The position numbers and the translations under genes are program-made. Of a stretch of 64,000 nucleotides of DNA, positions 27,026 through 42,000 are shown piece by piece (position 1 is the first letter of the stretch; each line of letters starts with the position of its first letter). Source of the DNA: Mycoplasma sp. CAG:472 (GTDB taxonomy: Bacteria > Bacillota_I > Bacilli_A > RF39 > UBA660); contig FR899419.1 in NCBI GenBank assembly GCA_000437315.1, positions 1-64,000 on the forward strand. Direction: 5' to 3'. Under the pieces are notes generated by a model. That model searched no databases. It saw only the letters and a list, made by a program, of their open reading frames with translations, and was not told the DNA's origin.

Positions 27026-29191
27026 AAACCTTGAGGGATTAATAGTAATTTGTACATCAACATCTTTATTTAAAACATATTTTTTATCAATATTTGAAAG
27101 GACATCAAAAAGATTATCAATTGTTTTATATTTAATAATAATTCCAAAATGATATAAATTATTTATTCTAAACATACCCGCAGGTGTTGGTCCTAAAATA
27201 ATTTTATTTTTAATTTCTTTGTTTAAATAACCCTTTATTAAATTGGATTCTTTACTAGCAATTTCATAACTTTTACTAATTATCATAATATGAGCAATAT
27301 AGCAAAATGGTGGATAAAAAAGTTTATGGCGAATATCAAGTTCATATTTAAAGAAGCTTTCATAATCATTATTTTTAACATACTCTAAAACTTTATTATC
27401 AGGATTAAATGTTTGAATTAAAACTTCTCCAGGAGCATTTCCTCTTCCTGCTCTTCCTGATGTTTGATATAAAAGAGAAAATGTTTTTTCATTAGCTCTA
27501 AAATCTGGTATATTTAAGGATGTATCAGCATTAATAATACCCACTAAAGTAACAAGTGAAAAATCAAGGCCTTTACTAATCATTTGCGTACCTAAAAGTA
27601 TATCATATTTATGTGCAGAAAAATCATCAATAATTCTTTGATAACTACCTTTTTTTGATGTAGTATCTTGGTCCATTCTAATAATATTTGCCTCTTTGAA
27701 AAGAGTTTTTAGTTCTTCCTCAACTTTTTGAGTACCAAGGCCTAAATAATTAAGAGCATCTTCATTACAGTTTGGACACATTTCATCCTTTTTAATATTA
27801 TATGAACAATAATGACATCTTAAACTATTACTTGTCTTATGATATGTTAAGGTTATATCACAGTTTGGACATTTATATGTATAACCACAATTTGAACAAG
27901 TTACAAATGTAGAAAAACCTCTCCTGTTTAAAAGAAGTATTACTTGCTCTTTTTTTGCTAACCTATCACTAATTTTAGAGATTAATTCTTTTGATAAGAA
28001 TTTTCCTCCTTCATATTTCATATCAATTAAATATGTTTTAGGAAGCGGTGCATTATTTGCTCTTTTGTTAATTGTAACAAGATGATATACATCTTTTAAA
28101 GTTCTTGCTTTTGATTCAAGACTAGGAGTTGCACTAGCAAGTACTAAAGGTATCCCAAGTTCCTTTGCTCTAAAATTTGCTACATCAATTGCATCATATC
28201 GTGGAGAGCTATCTTGTTTATAACTATCTGAATGTTCTTCATCAATAATTATTAAACCTAAGTTTTTAATTGGTACAAATATACTACTTCGAGTTCCTAC
28301 AACTATTTTAACTTCTCCTTTATATATTTTCATATATTCATCATACTTTTCGCCAGTAGAAAGTCCACTATGGAAAATAGCTACAAGTGATCCAAATCTT
28401 TTATAAAATCTTTGAACAGTTTGCGTAGTTAAACATATTTCAGGAACAAGTACAATAACAGTTTTACCTATTTTTAATACTTCATCAATAAGAGCCATAT
28501 AAGTTTCAGTTTTACCACATCCAGTAACCCCCTGAAATAAATATACATTATAAGAATTTATTCCTTTATTCATTATTTCAAAAGCTTTAGTTTGCTCTTC
28601 ATTTAATGTAACAGGTATGCTTTTTTCATCACCGATATTAATACGATATTTTTCTTTTTTAACTTCCTTTACTAAACCTTTTTTAACAAGAGTATTTAAA
28701 CTACTACCTACTACTTCTTTTTTATTTATAAATTCACTATTTAAAAGTTTATCTAATATAATTACTTGATTTTGATATCTTTCATTTTCTAAAATATATT
28801 TATTTATAATATTTTTAGCTTTATTTAAAGTAATAAATGTATCATATTTCTTATAATCTTTATTATCACTTTTTATTTTAAGTGATGGAGGCATCATTAC
28901 CTCAATTGCACTTATAAGTGGACACAAAGTAGTTTTTTTTAAATAATAAGCCATTTTAAGTTGCTCGTCATTTACAATAAAATTATCATTTATAGAAATA
29001 ATTTCTTTCATTTCATAATCACATTTATTAGAGTTTATCCCAATAACTATTCCATTAATAACTCCTTTGTTAAAGGGAACAACTACTTTCATACCAACTT
29101 TTAAAGTATCCTTAAATTTATTTGGAATTATATATGAAAATATTTTATCTAATGATTTAACTGGATATTCAATTATTACATCTGCCTTCAT
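27023..29191 (-). CDS. priA: Primosomal replication restart helicase PriA
   Basis: The 722-residue helicase has the 3'-BD N-terminus (DVIIEYPVKSLDKIFSY), Walker A GVTGCGKTETYMALI, the DEEH box (IIDEEHSDSYKQ), motif III ASATPS and the characteristic zinc cysteines (CSNCGYTYKCPNC ... RCHYCSYNIKKDEMCPNC). Motif V/VI (GTQMISKGLDF; QTSGRAGRG) is also present. It reloads the replisome at stalled forks. Length is typical. Its start overlaps the end of the signal peptidase gene by 23 bases. Confidence 0.97.
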   Translation of the reverse strand: MKADVIIEYPVKSLDKIFSYIIPNKFKDTLKVGMKVVVPFNKGVINGIVIGINSNKCDYEMKEIISINDNFIVNDEQLKMAYYLKKTTLCPLISAIEVMMPPSLKIKSDNKDYKKYDTFITLNKAKNIINKYILENERYQNQVIILDKLLNSEFINKKEVVGSSLNTLVKKGLVKEVKKEKYRINIGDEKSIPVTLNEEQTKAFEIMNKGINSYNVYLFQGVTGCGKTETYMALIDEVLKIGKTVIVLVPEICLTTQTVQRFYKRFGSLVAIFHSGLSTGEKYDEYMKIYKGEVKIVVGTRSSIFVPIKNLGLIIIDEEHSDSYKQDSSPRYDAIDVANFRAKELGIPLVLASATPSLESKARTLKDVYHLVTINKRANNAPLPKTYLIDMKYEGGKFLSKELISKISDRLAKKEQVILLLNRRGFSTFVTCSNCGYTYKCPNCDITLTYHKTSNSLRCHYCSYNIKKDEMCPNCNEDALNYLGLGTQKVEEELKTLFKEANIIRMDQDTTSKKGSYQRIIDDFSAHKYDILLGTQMISKGLDFSLVTLVGIINADTSLNIPDFRANEKTFSLLYQTSGRAGRGNAPGEVLIQTFNPDNKVLEYVKNNDYESFFKYELDIRHKLFYPPFCYIAHIMIISKSYEIASKESNLIKGYLNKEIKNKIILGPTPAGMFRINNLYHFGIIIKYKTIDNLFDVLSNIDKKYVLNKDVDVQITINPSRF

Positions 29192-29678
29192 TTTTCCTCC
29201 ATATATGAATTAAAAATACTAGTAAAGAAAGCATTATTATACCTATAAAAATATATAAATAATTATTAAGTAAAAATGCATAAATAGCGCCAAAATTACT
29301 TATAACAAGTACTACTTTACCAAATACTTTACTTTTATCAATTTCTTCACCATCATTAAATTTATTACTATCACCTTTAGTTTTATAATAACCAGATTTA
29401 ATTGAAATAACTCTATGAGTATTGACAAAATTTTCATTTGTTTTAAAGGAGATTACATCATTAACTTTATAACTATCCTCTTTTTTAACTATTACTAAAT
29501 CACCAACATTTATATATGGTAGCATACTTGATCCAGTATTTATAAAACTTGTATAACCAAATACATAAGGAATTTTTTTTAAAACTATTTTTTGATATGC
29601 AAAAGAAATTGTGATATAAAGAAAAAACATCACAACGATAGTAAGTAATATTAATATTATTTTTCTAAATACTTTCAT
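29169..29678 (-). CDS. SipW-type signal peptidase I
   Basis: The 169-residue membrane protein has an N-terminal helix, the catalytic Ser in GSSMLPYINVGD (about residue 52), a second element DVISFKTNENFVNTHRVI with His in place of the bacterial Lys, TKGDSNKFNDGEEI (box E region), and a C-terminal helix. The Ser-His type is that of SipW and archaeal/ER signal peptidases. SipW enzymes process TasA-like matrix proteins. Anchored proteins here with N-termini of the 'SYAFF' kind (55542-57317, 59345-60433) are possible substrates. Confidence 0.85.
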   Translation of the reverse strand: MKVFRKIILILLTIVVMFFLYITISFAYQKIVLKKIPYVFGYTSFINTGSSMLPYINVGDLVIVKKEDSYKVNDVISFKTNENFVNTHRVISIKSGYYKTKGDSNKFNDGEEIDKSKVFGKVVLVISNFGAIYAFLLNNYLYIFIGIIMLSLLVFLIHIWRKNEGRCNN

Positions 29679-29723
29679 AAAAAAATTATATCATTATTTT
29701 ATATTTTATTAAAGGAAAAGAAA

Positions 29724-30110
29724 CTACTTTGATTTAGTTTCTTTTTGAATTTCACTAACTAACTTATTATAGTCTTTCTCAGTTATGTCTATTGATTTCA
29801 AAATAAGTTCTTTAGATGCACCATTTTTAATAAATTCTTTTGCAATAGCAAGATTATTTTCTTCAATAGCTAACTCTTTCATTTCTGCTTCGTGAAACTT
29901 TTTAGGATCATAATAAATTAACTCATCATAATTTTTTTGCATAGCATCCAACTCCTTTACAATTCTTAGCATCATTTTATCACCAACAAATACTTTATTA
30001 TTATTTGTTATGCATATTAGTCATAAATATTCTAAGCTATCCCTATCCAACTTTCTAATATCATCATATGACATTTTTCTTAATAATGCAACATTTATGT
30101 GATATATTGT
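29724..30110 (-). pseudogene. Remnant of a PD-(D/E)XK transposase-like gene
   Basis: An 83-codon frame (29724-29975) starts MMLRIVKELDAMQKNYDELI and has the YYDPKKFHE and helical-tail pattern seen in the gene at 5270-6133 (YYDRDKFNE). Upstream in the same frame HINVALLRKMSYDDIRKLDR-DSLEYL can be read until a TGA, as expected of the family's middle part. No start codon or catalytic core is left. It is a decayed 3' part lying between the signal peptidase and prs genes. Confidence 0.65.
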
Positions 30111-30125
30111 TAATAAAAAATTTTT

Positions 30126-30157
30126 AAAAAAAATTAACATTTTTATATGCTAATTTT
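30126..30157 (-). terminator. Terminator of prs
   Basis: AAATTA-ACAT / ATGC-TAATTT stem (30131-30156) overlapping the prs stop, followed by eight T on the minus strand. Confidence 0.7.
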
Positions 30158-31247
30158 TCTTTCTTAGACTTTTTACAAGTTCAGTGGCCCTAGCTTTACC
30201 ATTTAAAAGTGGTGAAATACTTTGACCTAAATATAATTTATAAATAATTTCAGAGATATTTTCTGAACAATCAACCTCTTCGAACCAAGGCTCGTTTTTA
30301 ATATCTTCGTCTAAATAAGTAAGATTTGTTGAATATACTTTAGAAATAATACCTTTATTATAATATTCTTCGAATTTTTCTTTTCCTTCGGTAAATAGTG
30401 AGAATGTTGCAGCAAGAGAAATATTTTTAGCACCACGTTCTTTCATCATTTTAGCGCAGTCTAATATAGACCCACCTGATGCTATCATATCATCCACAAT
30501 AAGTAAGTTTTTACCACATACATCTTTACCTAAATATTCATGAGCCACAACTGGGTTTTTACCATTAACAATTTTACTTAAATCTCTTCGTTTATAACAA
30601 ATACCTACATCAGTACCAAGCATATCTGCATAGTATCTTGCTCTATCCATAGCACCTACATCTGGTGATATTACTAAATAATTATCTGGATTATTAAACA
30701 TATTTTGATCATTTTTCATCATTGATTCAATTATATTTGTGGTAACATAAAAACTATCAAATGAAGAACATGGTATAGCATTTTGAATATTTGGATCATG
30801 TGCATCAAATGTAATTATTTCTTTTACTCCTAACCTTTCAAGTTCCTGAAGGGCCATTGCACAATCTAATGACTCTCTTCCTTTTCTACGATGTTGTCTT
30901 GATTCATATAAAAGTGGCATTATTACACTTATTCTATTAGCATGTCCCATACAAGCACAAATAAATCTTTTTAAATCTTGAAAATGTTCATCAGGACTCA
31001 TATAGGAAGTTTTATGATACATTTCATAGTCTATGCTATGATTTCCTATATCACATAAAATATAAACATCATCATTTCTAATAGACTCATTAATAAGGGC
31101 TTTTGCTTCCCCATTATTAAATCTTGGATTTGAGGTATCCACGATAAAAGTATTATCTGTATTAAAGGCTTTTTTTAAATAAGCATCTACTTTTTCTCCT
31201 AAAGGTTTTGCACCTTTCATAACAATTAATTTTAGATCTTTTTCCAT
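30150..31247 (-). CDS. prs: Ribose-phosphate pyrophosphokinase (PRPP synthetase)
   Basis: The protein (365 aa from the ATG at 31247, preceded by GGGAGG) converts ribose 5-phosphate and ATP to PRPP. It shows VIMPLLYESRQHRRKGRESL (ATP flexible loop region), FDAHDPNIQNAIP (catalytic/His region), VISPDVGAMDRARYYADML, KRRDLS, and the PRPP loop LLIVDDMIASGGSI. It is longer than common Prs (about 315 aa) with a longer C-terminus, as in a variant class of the family in gut Firmicutes. PRPP supplies nucleotide, His and Trp synthesis. Confidence 0.9.
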   Translation of the reverse strand: MEKDLKLIVMKGAKPLGEKVDAYLKKAFNTDNTFIVDTSNPRFNNGEAKALINESIRNDDVYILCDIGNHSIDYEMYHKTSYMSPDEHFQDLKRFICACMGHANRISVIMPLLYESRQHRRKGRESLDCAMALQELERLGVKEIITFDAHDPNIQNAIPCSSFDSFYVTTNIIESMMKNDQNMFNNPDNYLVISPDVGAMDRARYYADMLGTDVGICYKRRDLSKIVNGKNPVVAHEYLGKDVCGKNLLIVDDMIASGGSILDCAKMMKERGAKNISLAATFSLFTEGKEKFEEYYNKGIISKVYSTNLTYLDEDIKNEPWFEEVDCSENISEIIYKLYLGQSISPLLNGKARATELVKSLRKKN

Positions 31248-31261
31248 ATTTCCTCCCATAA

Positions 31262-31290
31262 AAAATAAATTAGAAAAACTAATTTATTTA
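31262..31290 (-). terminator. Terminator after the Flp-like pilin gene
   Basis: A perfect 11-bp stem AAATAAATTAG (31263-31273) / CTAATTTATTT (31279-31289). The minus-strand stem ends in T-rich sequence just before the prs ribosome-binding site. Confidence 0.7.
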
Positions 31291-31469
31291 CATTTACCAT
31301 CACCTGGTTTTTCACCAGCAACGTATTCCTGGCCAATCATTGAGCAGCTTGTTTTAGTGATAGAGTCTTTTAAATAACCACCAAAATAGTTAACTAAAGC
31401 AATTGCAAGTACACTTACAAGAGCAATAATTAAAATATATTCTACTAAAGCTTGTCCTTTTTTATTCAT
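31284..31469 (-). CDS. Flp-type (type IVb) prepilin-like small protein
   Basis: The 61-residue protein begins MNKKG|QALVEYILIIALV. Cleavage after Gly leaves Glu at position 5 and Tyr at 6, the mark of Flp/TadE-class pilins. A hydrophobic helix and a short hydrophilic tail with two Cys follow. AGTGAGGT precedes the ATG, and it has its own strong promoter inside the end of the upstream gamma-like gene. It may be processed by the prepilin peptidase at 2853-3602. No tad genes are in the window. Confidence 0.75.
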   Translation of the reverse strand: MNKKGQALVEYILIIALVSVLAIALVNYFGGYLKDSITKTSCSMIGQEYVAGEKPGDGKCK

Positions 31470-31486
31470 ACATTAACCTCACTATC

Positions 31487-31515
31487 ATTTTATCTTAACT
31501 TACATTTTTTGTCAA
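31487..31515 (-). promoter_or_regulatory. Sigma-A promoter of the Flp-like pilin gene
   Basis: TTGACA (31510-31515), 17 bases, TAAAAT (31487-31492), near consensus, overlapping the stop of the gamma-like subunit gene. Confidence 0.7.
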
Positions 31516-32309
31516 TTATCATCATCATCTTCATTATTTGTAAATATTACTTTTTTAGAGTTTTCAATATTTTTCTTAAGATCTTTTTCACGAATCTTTC
31601 TAAGTTCACGAAGTTTTTCTTCCATTTCAAGTTCATCAAGTTTCTTAAGTGCTGAAGAAGTCATCGCATTTCTAATAACGTTTTCACTTGCCCAAGAAAA
31701 TATTTCACATATTTCAAGTTCATAACAAACATAATAAACGATTAAATTATTTATAAAACTTTTAATATCAGTTTCTATTAAAAAATCAACATTTTCTTTT
31801 GCACTTTCATCATAAACTACTGGGAAAACTTGCATACTTGTAAATTCACTTTTTGAAAAGTTATAATAATGATTATAATAAATAACTATTTTACTATAAC
31901 TTTTTTCATTAATTGCTTTTGTAAGATATTCTTTTAATCTATCAAGTTCTTTATAAAAATCATCTTTTGCTATTTTCATAACTGTTTTATCATCTTCATA
32001 AGCAATTTTTCTACCAATTATAATTTTATAATCGTCTTTAGTTTCTTTAATCTTTTGAGAAACAACCTGATTATATGAAGAACAAAAACCATAATCTGAA
32101 GCAATATAAATATTAAGTACTGGTTTTGAGGCATCAGGTTCTATCGAATTTTTGTCAAGAACTATATTATCATTATACATAATCGAAGATATTATTTTAG
32201 TAAGAACTGAACTTGTCATACCAAATTCTTCGACTTTACTTTTCGCAGAATTTATTCTAACTAGAGAAAATAAATTCATAACTTGTACTATAGGTTTAAT
32301 ATTTTTCAT
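31512..32309 (-). CDS. F1-ATPase gamma-like subunit (non-canonical F1-type ATPase)
   Basis: The 265-residue protein aligns in outline with AtpG. A long N-terminal helix (MKNIKPIVQVMNLFSLVRINSAKSK is the region) comes first. A central Rossmann-like part follows (LNIYIASDYGFCSSYN, compare the family's 'SDRGLCGxxN'), then a C-terminal helix (ENVIRNAMTSSALKKLDEL). The family's C-terminal NxxRQxxIT is replaced by a charged run (LRKIREKDLKK) and an acidic end. In F1 this is the rotating shaft. It is the last gene of the 13.5-kb operon. Assignment is supported by the alpha, beta and epsilon neighbours. Confidence 0.8.
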   Translation of the reverse strand: MKNIKPIVQVMNLFSLVRINSAKSKVEEFGMTSSVLTKIISSIMYNDNIVLDKNSIEPDASKPVLNIYIASDYGFCSSYNQVVSQKIKETKDDYKIIIGRKIAYEDDKTVMKIAKDDFYKELDRLKEYLTKAINEKSYSKIVIYYNHYYNFSKSEFTSMQVFPVVYDESAKENVDFLIETDIKSFINNLIVYYVCYELEICEIFSWASENVIRNAMTSSALKKLDELEMEEKLRELRKIREKDLKKNIENSKKVIFTNNEDDDDN

Positions 32310-32316
32310 ATTACAC

Positions 32317-32631
32317 CTACATTATTGTATTAATTCTAGTTTTATAAAACTCATCTAAATATTTAAAATAATCCGCTATAGCTTCTCCATCTTTAATCTT
32401 TCTTGCTTCATCTTTAATATCTTTACTATCAATTAACATTTGGGTAATATCATTAATCATTTTCTTACTATCAATTGATATAAGTCCATTTCCGGAAACT
32501 TGAAATATCTTTTTTTCATCACTATTAACACTTACGGCATAAGCACATTTAATTGCTTTATAATTAATAAGTTTTAATACTACATATTCTTCGCCAGTTT
32601 CATCACAAAGTGTTTTTCCTACTAAATCCAT
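32317..32631 (-). CDS. Unrecognised protein in the F1-like ATPase operon (104 aa)
   Basis: The protein is small, soluble and mixed alpha/beta: a beta-rich first half (GEEYVVLKLINYKAIKCAY) and a helical second half (KDIKDEARKIKDGEAIADYF). No membrane segment or signal is visible. It sits seven bases before gamma and one base after the anchored 241-aa protein, so it is surely co-translated with them. I recognise no family. As it lies next to the shaft subunit it might be a stator, connector or regulatory subunit; that is inference from position only. Confidence 0.7.
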   Translation of the reverse strand: MDLVGKTLCDETGEEYVVLKLINYKAIKCAYAVSVNSDEKKIFQVSGNGLISIDSKKMINDITQMLIDSKDIKDEARKIKDGEAIADYFKYLDEFYKTRINTIM

Positions 32632-32632
32632 T

Positions 32633-33358
32633 TTAATCCTCCTTTAATATAGAAAGAGTATCTATATTTCTATTAAGTAAACTTACATTTTTATTTTTAA
32701 CTGAGGCATCGTTAATTAAATCAATTATATAATCATTTAAATAAAGTGATGCACCAGTTATTTTAGTATCTTCATAATAAAATCTACTATTTGCATAATC
32801 ATAATACATAATATAATTACTATTTACATAAATAAAGCTAAATCTTGAAAGATTTATTTCTTTGCCATTATATTTTAAAATGCAAGGTTCAAAAACTACA
32901 TAAGTATCTTCATTATCATATAAAAAGAAATTATTTTTTAGAGCTTCTTTTTTATTATACTTTAACTTAAATAATGATTTATTATCTTCGATAACTGTAT
33001 ACTTTGGTAAACTATAACTCTCATTATTTTTATTATAAAAATAGATTATCATTTTTTTAGGTAAAATTATTTTAGAAAGTGCTTCAGAATAAATAATTGA
33101 ATCTTCATCAATTTCATTTCCAGCATTTTTTATATCTATAATACTATCATCCTCATATGTAATATGTGCTTCATAAGTATTTTTCTTTAATGCATCATAT
33201 TGATATACTTTTTCATAAGTACTTTTAAGTTCTACTTTATTAGAGTTATTTATAATTCTAACAATAATAATTGTACTTATGATAACTAGTATAAGTCCTA
33301 AAATTATAGATACGACAATATAATTTTTCTTAAAAAAATTAATTATTTTCTTTTTCAT
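32633..33358 (-). CDS. Unrecognised single-pass membrane protein in the F1-like ATPase operon (241 aa)
   Basis: It has one N-terminal membrane helix (YIVVSIILGLILVIISTIIIV) with a basic cytoplasmic start, so some 200 residues lie outside. The outer part is beta-rich (VFEPCILKYNGKEINLSRF; IMYYDYANSRFYYED) with no known motif. A similar anchored layout is seen in the two surface proteins at the operon's start (NNSYIKKDFIG-type strands). It overlaps the polytopic 168-aa gene by 20 bases. It may link the membrane part to the surface proteins; function unknown. Confidence 0.7.
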   Translation of the reverse strand: MKKKIINFFKKNYIVVSIILGLILVIISTIIIVRIINNSNKVELKSTYEKVYQYDALKKNTYEAHITYEDDSIIDIKNAGNEIDEDSIIYSEALSKIILPKKMIIYFYNKNNESYSLPKYTVIEDNKSLFKLKYNKKEALKNNFFLYDNEDTYVVFEPCILKYNGKEINLSRFSFIYVNSNYIMYYDYANSRFYYEDTKITGASLYLNDYIIDLINDASVKNKNVSLLNRNIDTLSILKED

Positions 33359-33844
33359 TTTTTACCTTCCTAATATCTCTTATAAATTTTAAATGTGTAA
33401 ACATATAAAAGAATAAGCCAAATAAATTTATTGCTACTTGTAAAAAGAAATAAATGTAATTTTCAGTATTTGCAAGTTTTATTTCATTAATTAAATTGGC
33501 AAGGTAAATTGTTGAAACATTGACACCATTTATAAGTAAATTTATAAAAAGTGCTTTCCATTTTAATACTAAAATAAAACTAAGTAATATTAAAATTTCA
33601 CTAACTACGGCAAAAGAAACGCTAAAATCTAATTTAAAAATAAGAAAATATGTTAGAAATAAGTAATTAATAATAATTAAACTTAAAGCAAATATTTCAT
33701 TATTTTTTAGATTTAAAAACATTCCATATAGATTATAATTATTTTTACCTTGCTTTTTTATAATGAAATAAAGAGCAAAAATAAGAACAAGGAAAAGGGA
33801 AAAAACAATTACTAAAAATAAATATTTTTGAATAAATTCTACCA

Positions 33845-33845
<1 letters not shown>
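33339..33845 (-). CDS. Unrecognised polytopic membrane protein in the F1-like ATPase operon (168 aa)
   Basis: It has five predicted membrane helices (for example LFLVIVFSLFLVLIFALYF; LIIINYLFLTYFLIF; VSEILILLSFILVL; ALFINLLINGVN; YIYFFLQVAINLFGLFFYM) and a basic C-terminal tail. Its place in the operon is just after epsilon. It is the only polytopic protein besides the c-like one, so it is the sole candidate for a stator-type membrane subunit. It lacks the conserved Arg/helix pattern of the F0 a subunit (LRLFxNxxAG is absent). Family not recognised. Confidence 0.7.
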
Positions 33846-36760
<2,915 letters not shown>

Positions 36761-36763
36761 AAG

Positions 36764-37503
36764 TCACACATCCCTTTCATTTATGCTATAATCATAAATT
36801 CTATCCTGATATTTAATTATAATTCCTTTATATATATCATCACTATAGGAAGTTTTTACATATGGATTAATATGATTATAATTCTTATTTTTATCACCAG
36901 TTATAACTTCAATAACTGGATTTGTTTTTTCTATATTAAGTTCAAAATCTAATAAAAATCTATTTAACTTAAACTTATGATGTTTTAAATAATCATAAAA
37001 TACTTTATATTCATCTTCATTAAGCATTTTAGATATTTCATTTATTTGATTATCTTTATTAAGCATTTTAAGTTTATATATTAGATTTGGACTAAATCTA
37101 TCGTAAATACTTTGATAATATTTATAATTTTCATCTACTGTATTATTCTTAACAAAATCAGATATTATTTTATCTTCATCAATCTTAAAAATTGCATCAA
37201 CTTTATTAGCAATTTTTAAGGCATTACCATTTTCATAATCAGCATTATTATAAATATCAAGAAGTGATTTATCGATACCCTCTTTTACTTCTACCTTCTT
37301 TTTATCCTCTTCATAAAATTCATTATTAATTTTTTCTTCATTTGTTTCTTTGTTTTTTTCCTCTATTTTCTTATCAAGAGCTTGCATAGTCTTAAAGTAA
37401 TATTTTTGACTATCTTTATTTAAGCTCTCAATAAGTTTTTTTAGAGAAAAGAACATTATAACTGAAAGTAATCCAGTTAATATTAAAAGTAATACTATTT
37501 CCA

Positions 37504-37504
<1 letters not shown>
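36764..37504 (-). CDS. F-ATPase b/delta-like fusion (peripheral-stalk-like) subunit
   Basis: The 246-residue protein starts with one membrane helix (IVLLLILTGLLSVIMFFSL), then a long charged helical region (KTMQALDKKIEEKNKETNEEK) like the b subunit. It ends with SDDIYKGIIIKYQDRIYDYS, which matches the C-terminal strand of the delta/OSCP subunit ('xxxGxxIxxxDxxxDxSI'). It thus appears to combine b and delta. Fusions of this kind are known in some F-ATPases. It starts on the c-like gene's stop codon and ends four bases before the GTG of alpha. No separate delta gene is present. Confidence 0.65.
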
Positions 37505-39095
<1,591 letters not shown>

Positions 39096-39097
39096 TC

Positions 39098-42000
39098 TTA
39101 CCCTCTTTTCTTATCTTCAGTTCTTGTTGTAGCATTATTTTCACTACCAAGAATATAACATTCATTTTTATCAGCATTCCATTTATTTGAGGCAGCGTTT
39201 GCAATACATTTTTCCTCAGTATTTAAATCTTTAGTAATAGCTCCTCCTAAATAGAATTTATATACTATGTTATAACCAGCACTTCTTAAAAGTAGTTCAT
39301 CAGTATAAGCGTATGCATTAGCATTTTGACCTTTTGTTCCATTATGTCTAAGTAATATTTGATAATAACTATCTCCGACTACGGAACTTTCTGTTGAACC
39401 AGTTATATAAATAATCTTATCATCTTCATCAGTACTTAACTCATCAAACATCTTTGTTCCAGAAATATAAATATTTCCTACTGAACTTTCAATTGAGTTA
39501 ATTGCATAAGTTATACCTACTACATAAGCCTCTTGCTCTACATAATCTTCATCAGGTTCTAATGGTACATTATCTTTCATTATATTAGCCGCATAACCAA
39601 ATCTTAATGTAGTTTCACCATAAATATTTTGATCTTCACCAACATAGTTATCAGCTATATATTGGACAAGTCCTGTATTAATATGATAATTATTTAATGT
39701 AAACATTAAGTATCTATCAAAATGATGTTCTAGAGCAGTTGTTCCATTATTATTAATATAAGTATCATACTCTATAATGAAATAATATTGTTTATTTTCA
39801 TCGAGGTTATTATATCTTGTTTTATTATTTGAACTAAAGATATTTTTAACTTCTTCAGAGCCACTTACAACCTTATATTCACCATTTTGAAGTATTGCAA
39901 GATATGCTTTATAATTACCACTTGTAACAACTTTATCAGGGTCATTAAAGGCAATTTTGAAATTTAAATAATAACCACTTGTTGTATTATAATGACTTGC
40001 TTTAATAACATCTAGGTTTGGAGCATTAAGACTTCGAACGCTTACACCACTGTTATAGATAACTATTTCTTTTTCTCCTGAAGGAGTATCCACTTTAGCA
40101 GTCAATTTAGTTTGATAATCTTTACCAAATATAAAACTATCACCAGTTATATCAAAAGATGCTGACATATCATATTTATTTGATTTAGCGCATGTACTGC
40201 CACCTAAAACATTGTAATTATCATCACTACAGTTTTGAATATTTGTAGCACATACACCATCTGCACAAATTTCATAATCTACTGATTTAATACCCATAAT
40301 ATCTGAAATATTATAATTTAAATTTAATAATCTTTGTGAATAATCATCTTTAGAATTAATATCAAATGAAGCATCAGTTACTTTTACATCAGCCTCGCTT
40401 AAAGTTTTAAATGTATAATTAAATGTTTCATAAAGAGTACTAGATGAATCTGTTAAATATACTTTCTTACCAGATATCATCATATAGGCTTTTATGTTAT
40501 ATTCAGTATTAATATCAAGACCATATAATGTAATTTCATAAGTAATATCAATCTTTTTACCAGAATACTCTTCATCATTAAACTTAATAGTTTTTGTTAA
40601 ATAATCATATTTATAATCAGTTACTACTTTATTATCCACTTTTACACTTTTTAGATTTAATAAGTAATTTGAATATGTTTTAATTACATAACTATTACCA
40701 TTTACTACTCCACTTTGAGAAGTAAGTTCATCTTTATTAATCTTTAATGTATTATTTCCTACTTCTAAATAAAGGTATTTAACATTATCTTCATTATCAA
40801 TATCACTTTCTTTAATACCAGATATTTGCATATTAATTTTAGCTCCATTTATAGTCGGAGATACTAAATTAATTTTAAGTGATGGTACAACATTTTCATA
40901 AGTAAATGTATTATCTAAACTACTTATTTCTGATGTACCAAGTTCTTTTATATCAATAGCTTCATAATCTTTATTTAAATATATTGTAACACCTTTTTCA
41001 TTTACTTTATAATCTACTTTTCTTTCATAGAATATTTCATTTTTATTAGCAAAATATCTTGATGCAAGGTTTTTAAAGTAAATATTTCCTATAAAATAAT
41101 TATTATTTGCATAAGTATTAGAGCCTGCTCCCGGTTCATCATCATCAACAAAGTATCCTCCTGAGGTAAATGGATAATATGCTCCAATTGCATTTTGTGA
41201 TAAAGTAAAGTTTCTATCAAATAGTAAAACATATTCACCAGTTTCACTTTTTACAAAAGCATATTTTTTACTAGTATTTCCTAAAAATCCTACTTTGCCT
41301 GTATCATATAAACCTTCAAGGGTAACAGTTATATTTTTATTTTTATAACTTTCAAAAACTGATCCAAAAGTGTTAGAGTAATATAATTTAGAATAATCTA
41401 AATATAAACATAAGTCTTCTTCACATGTTCCAATATATGCAGTATGAAGTAAATCATTATTTTTATCATATCCTGTATAATTCCATGTTTTTGTTTCACT
41501 ACCTTTAGTATAAGTTATCTTATTACCTCCGATAGCATCTAAGAATCCTTCAGTTTTATTATTATTTATATTTTCTATTTTAAATGTAGAACTTCCATCT
41601 GATAAAATCAAATTATATGAAGCAACTTTTGATGTTTGACCAGTAAGTTTCATAATAAGTAAATTATTATGCATTAACTTATTTTCAGTTTTAAGTATAT
41701 TATAACTCATTTCAAGAGGACTAATACCATTAAATACTTTTTCATTTACTAAAGCATAACTACTTTCATAAGTATCACTTTCAATAAGTTTTACATTAAC
41801 ATGTATTTTATAATTATCAGCATTATTTAAATTATTAATCTTTGCACATTTATAAGCTGAAGCATTATATGCTCTTAATGGTTTAGGACAAGTAACACTT
41901 TCACTAGGATTAATTACTTCATCCTCATTTACAGAATAATATAAATTAAAATCATTATTATTAATTGCTTTATCTTTATCAATTATCTCATATTTATATG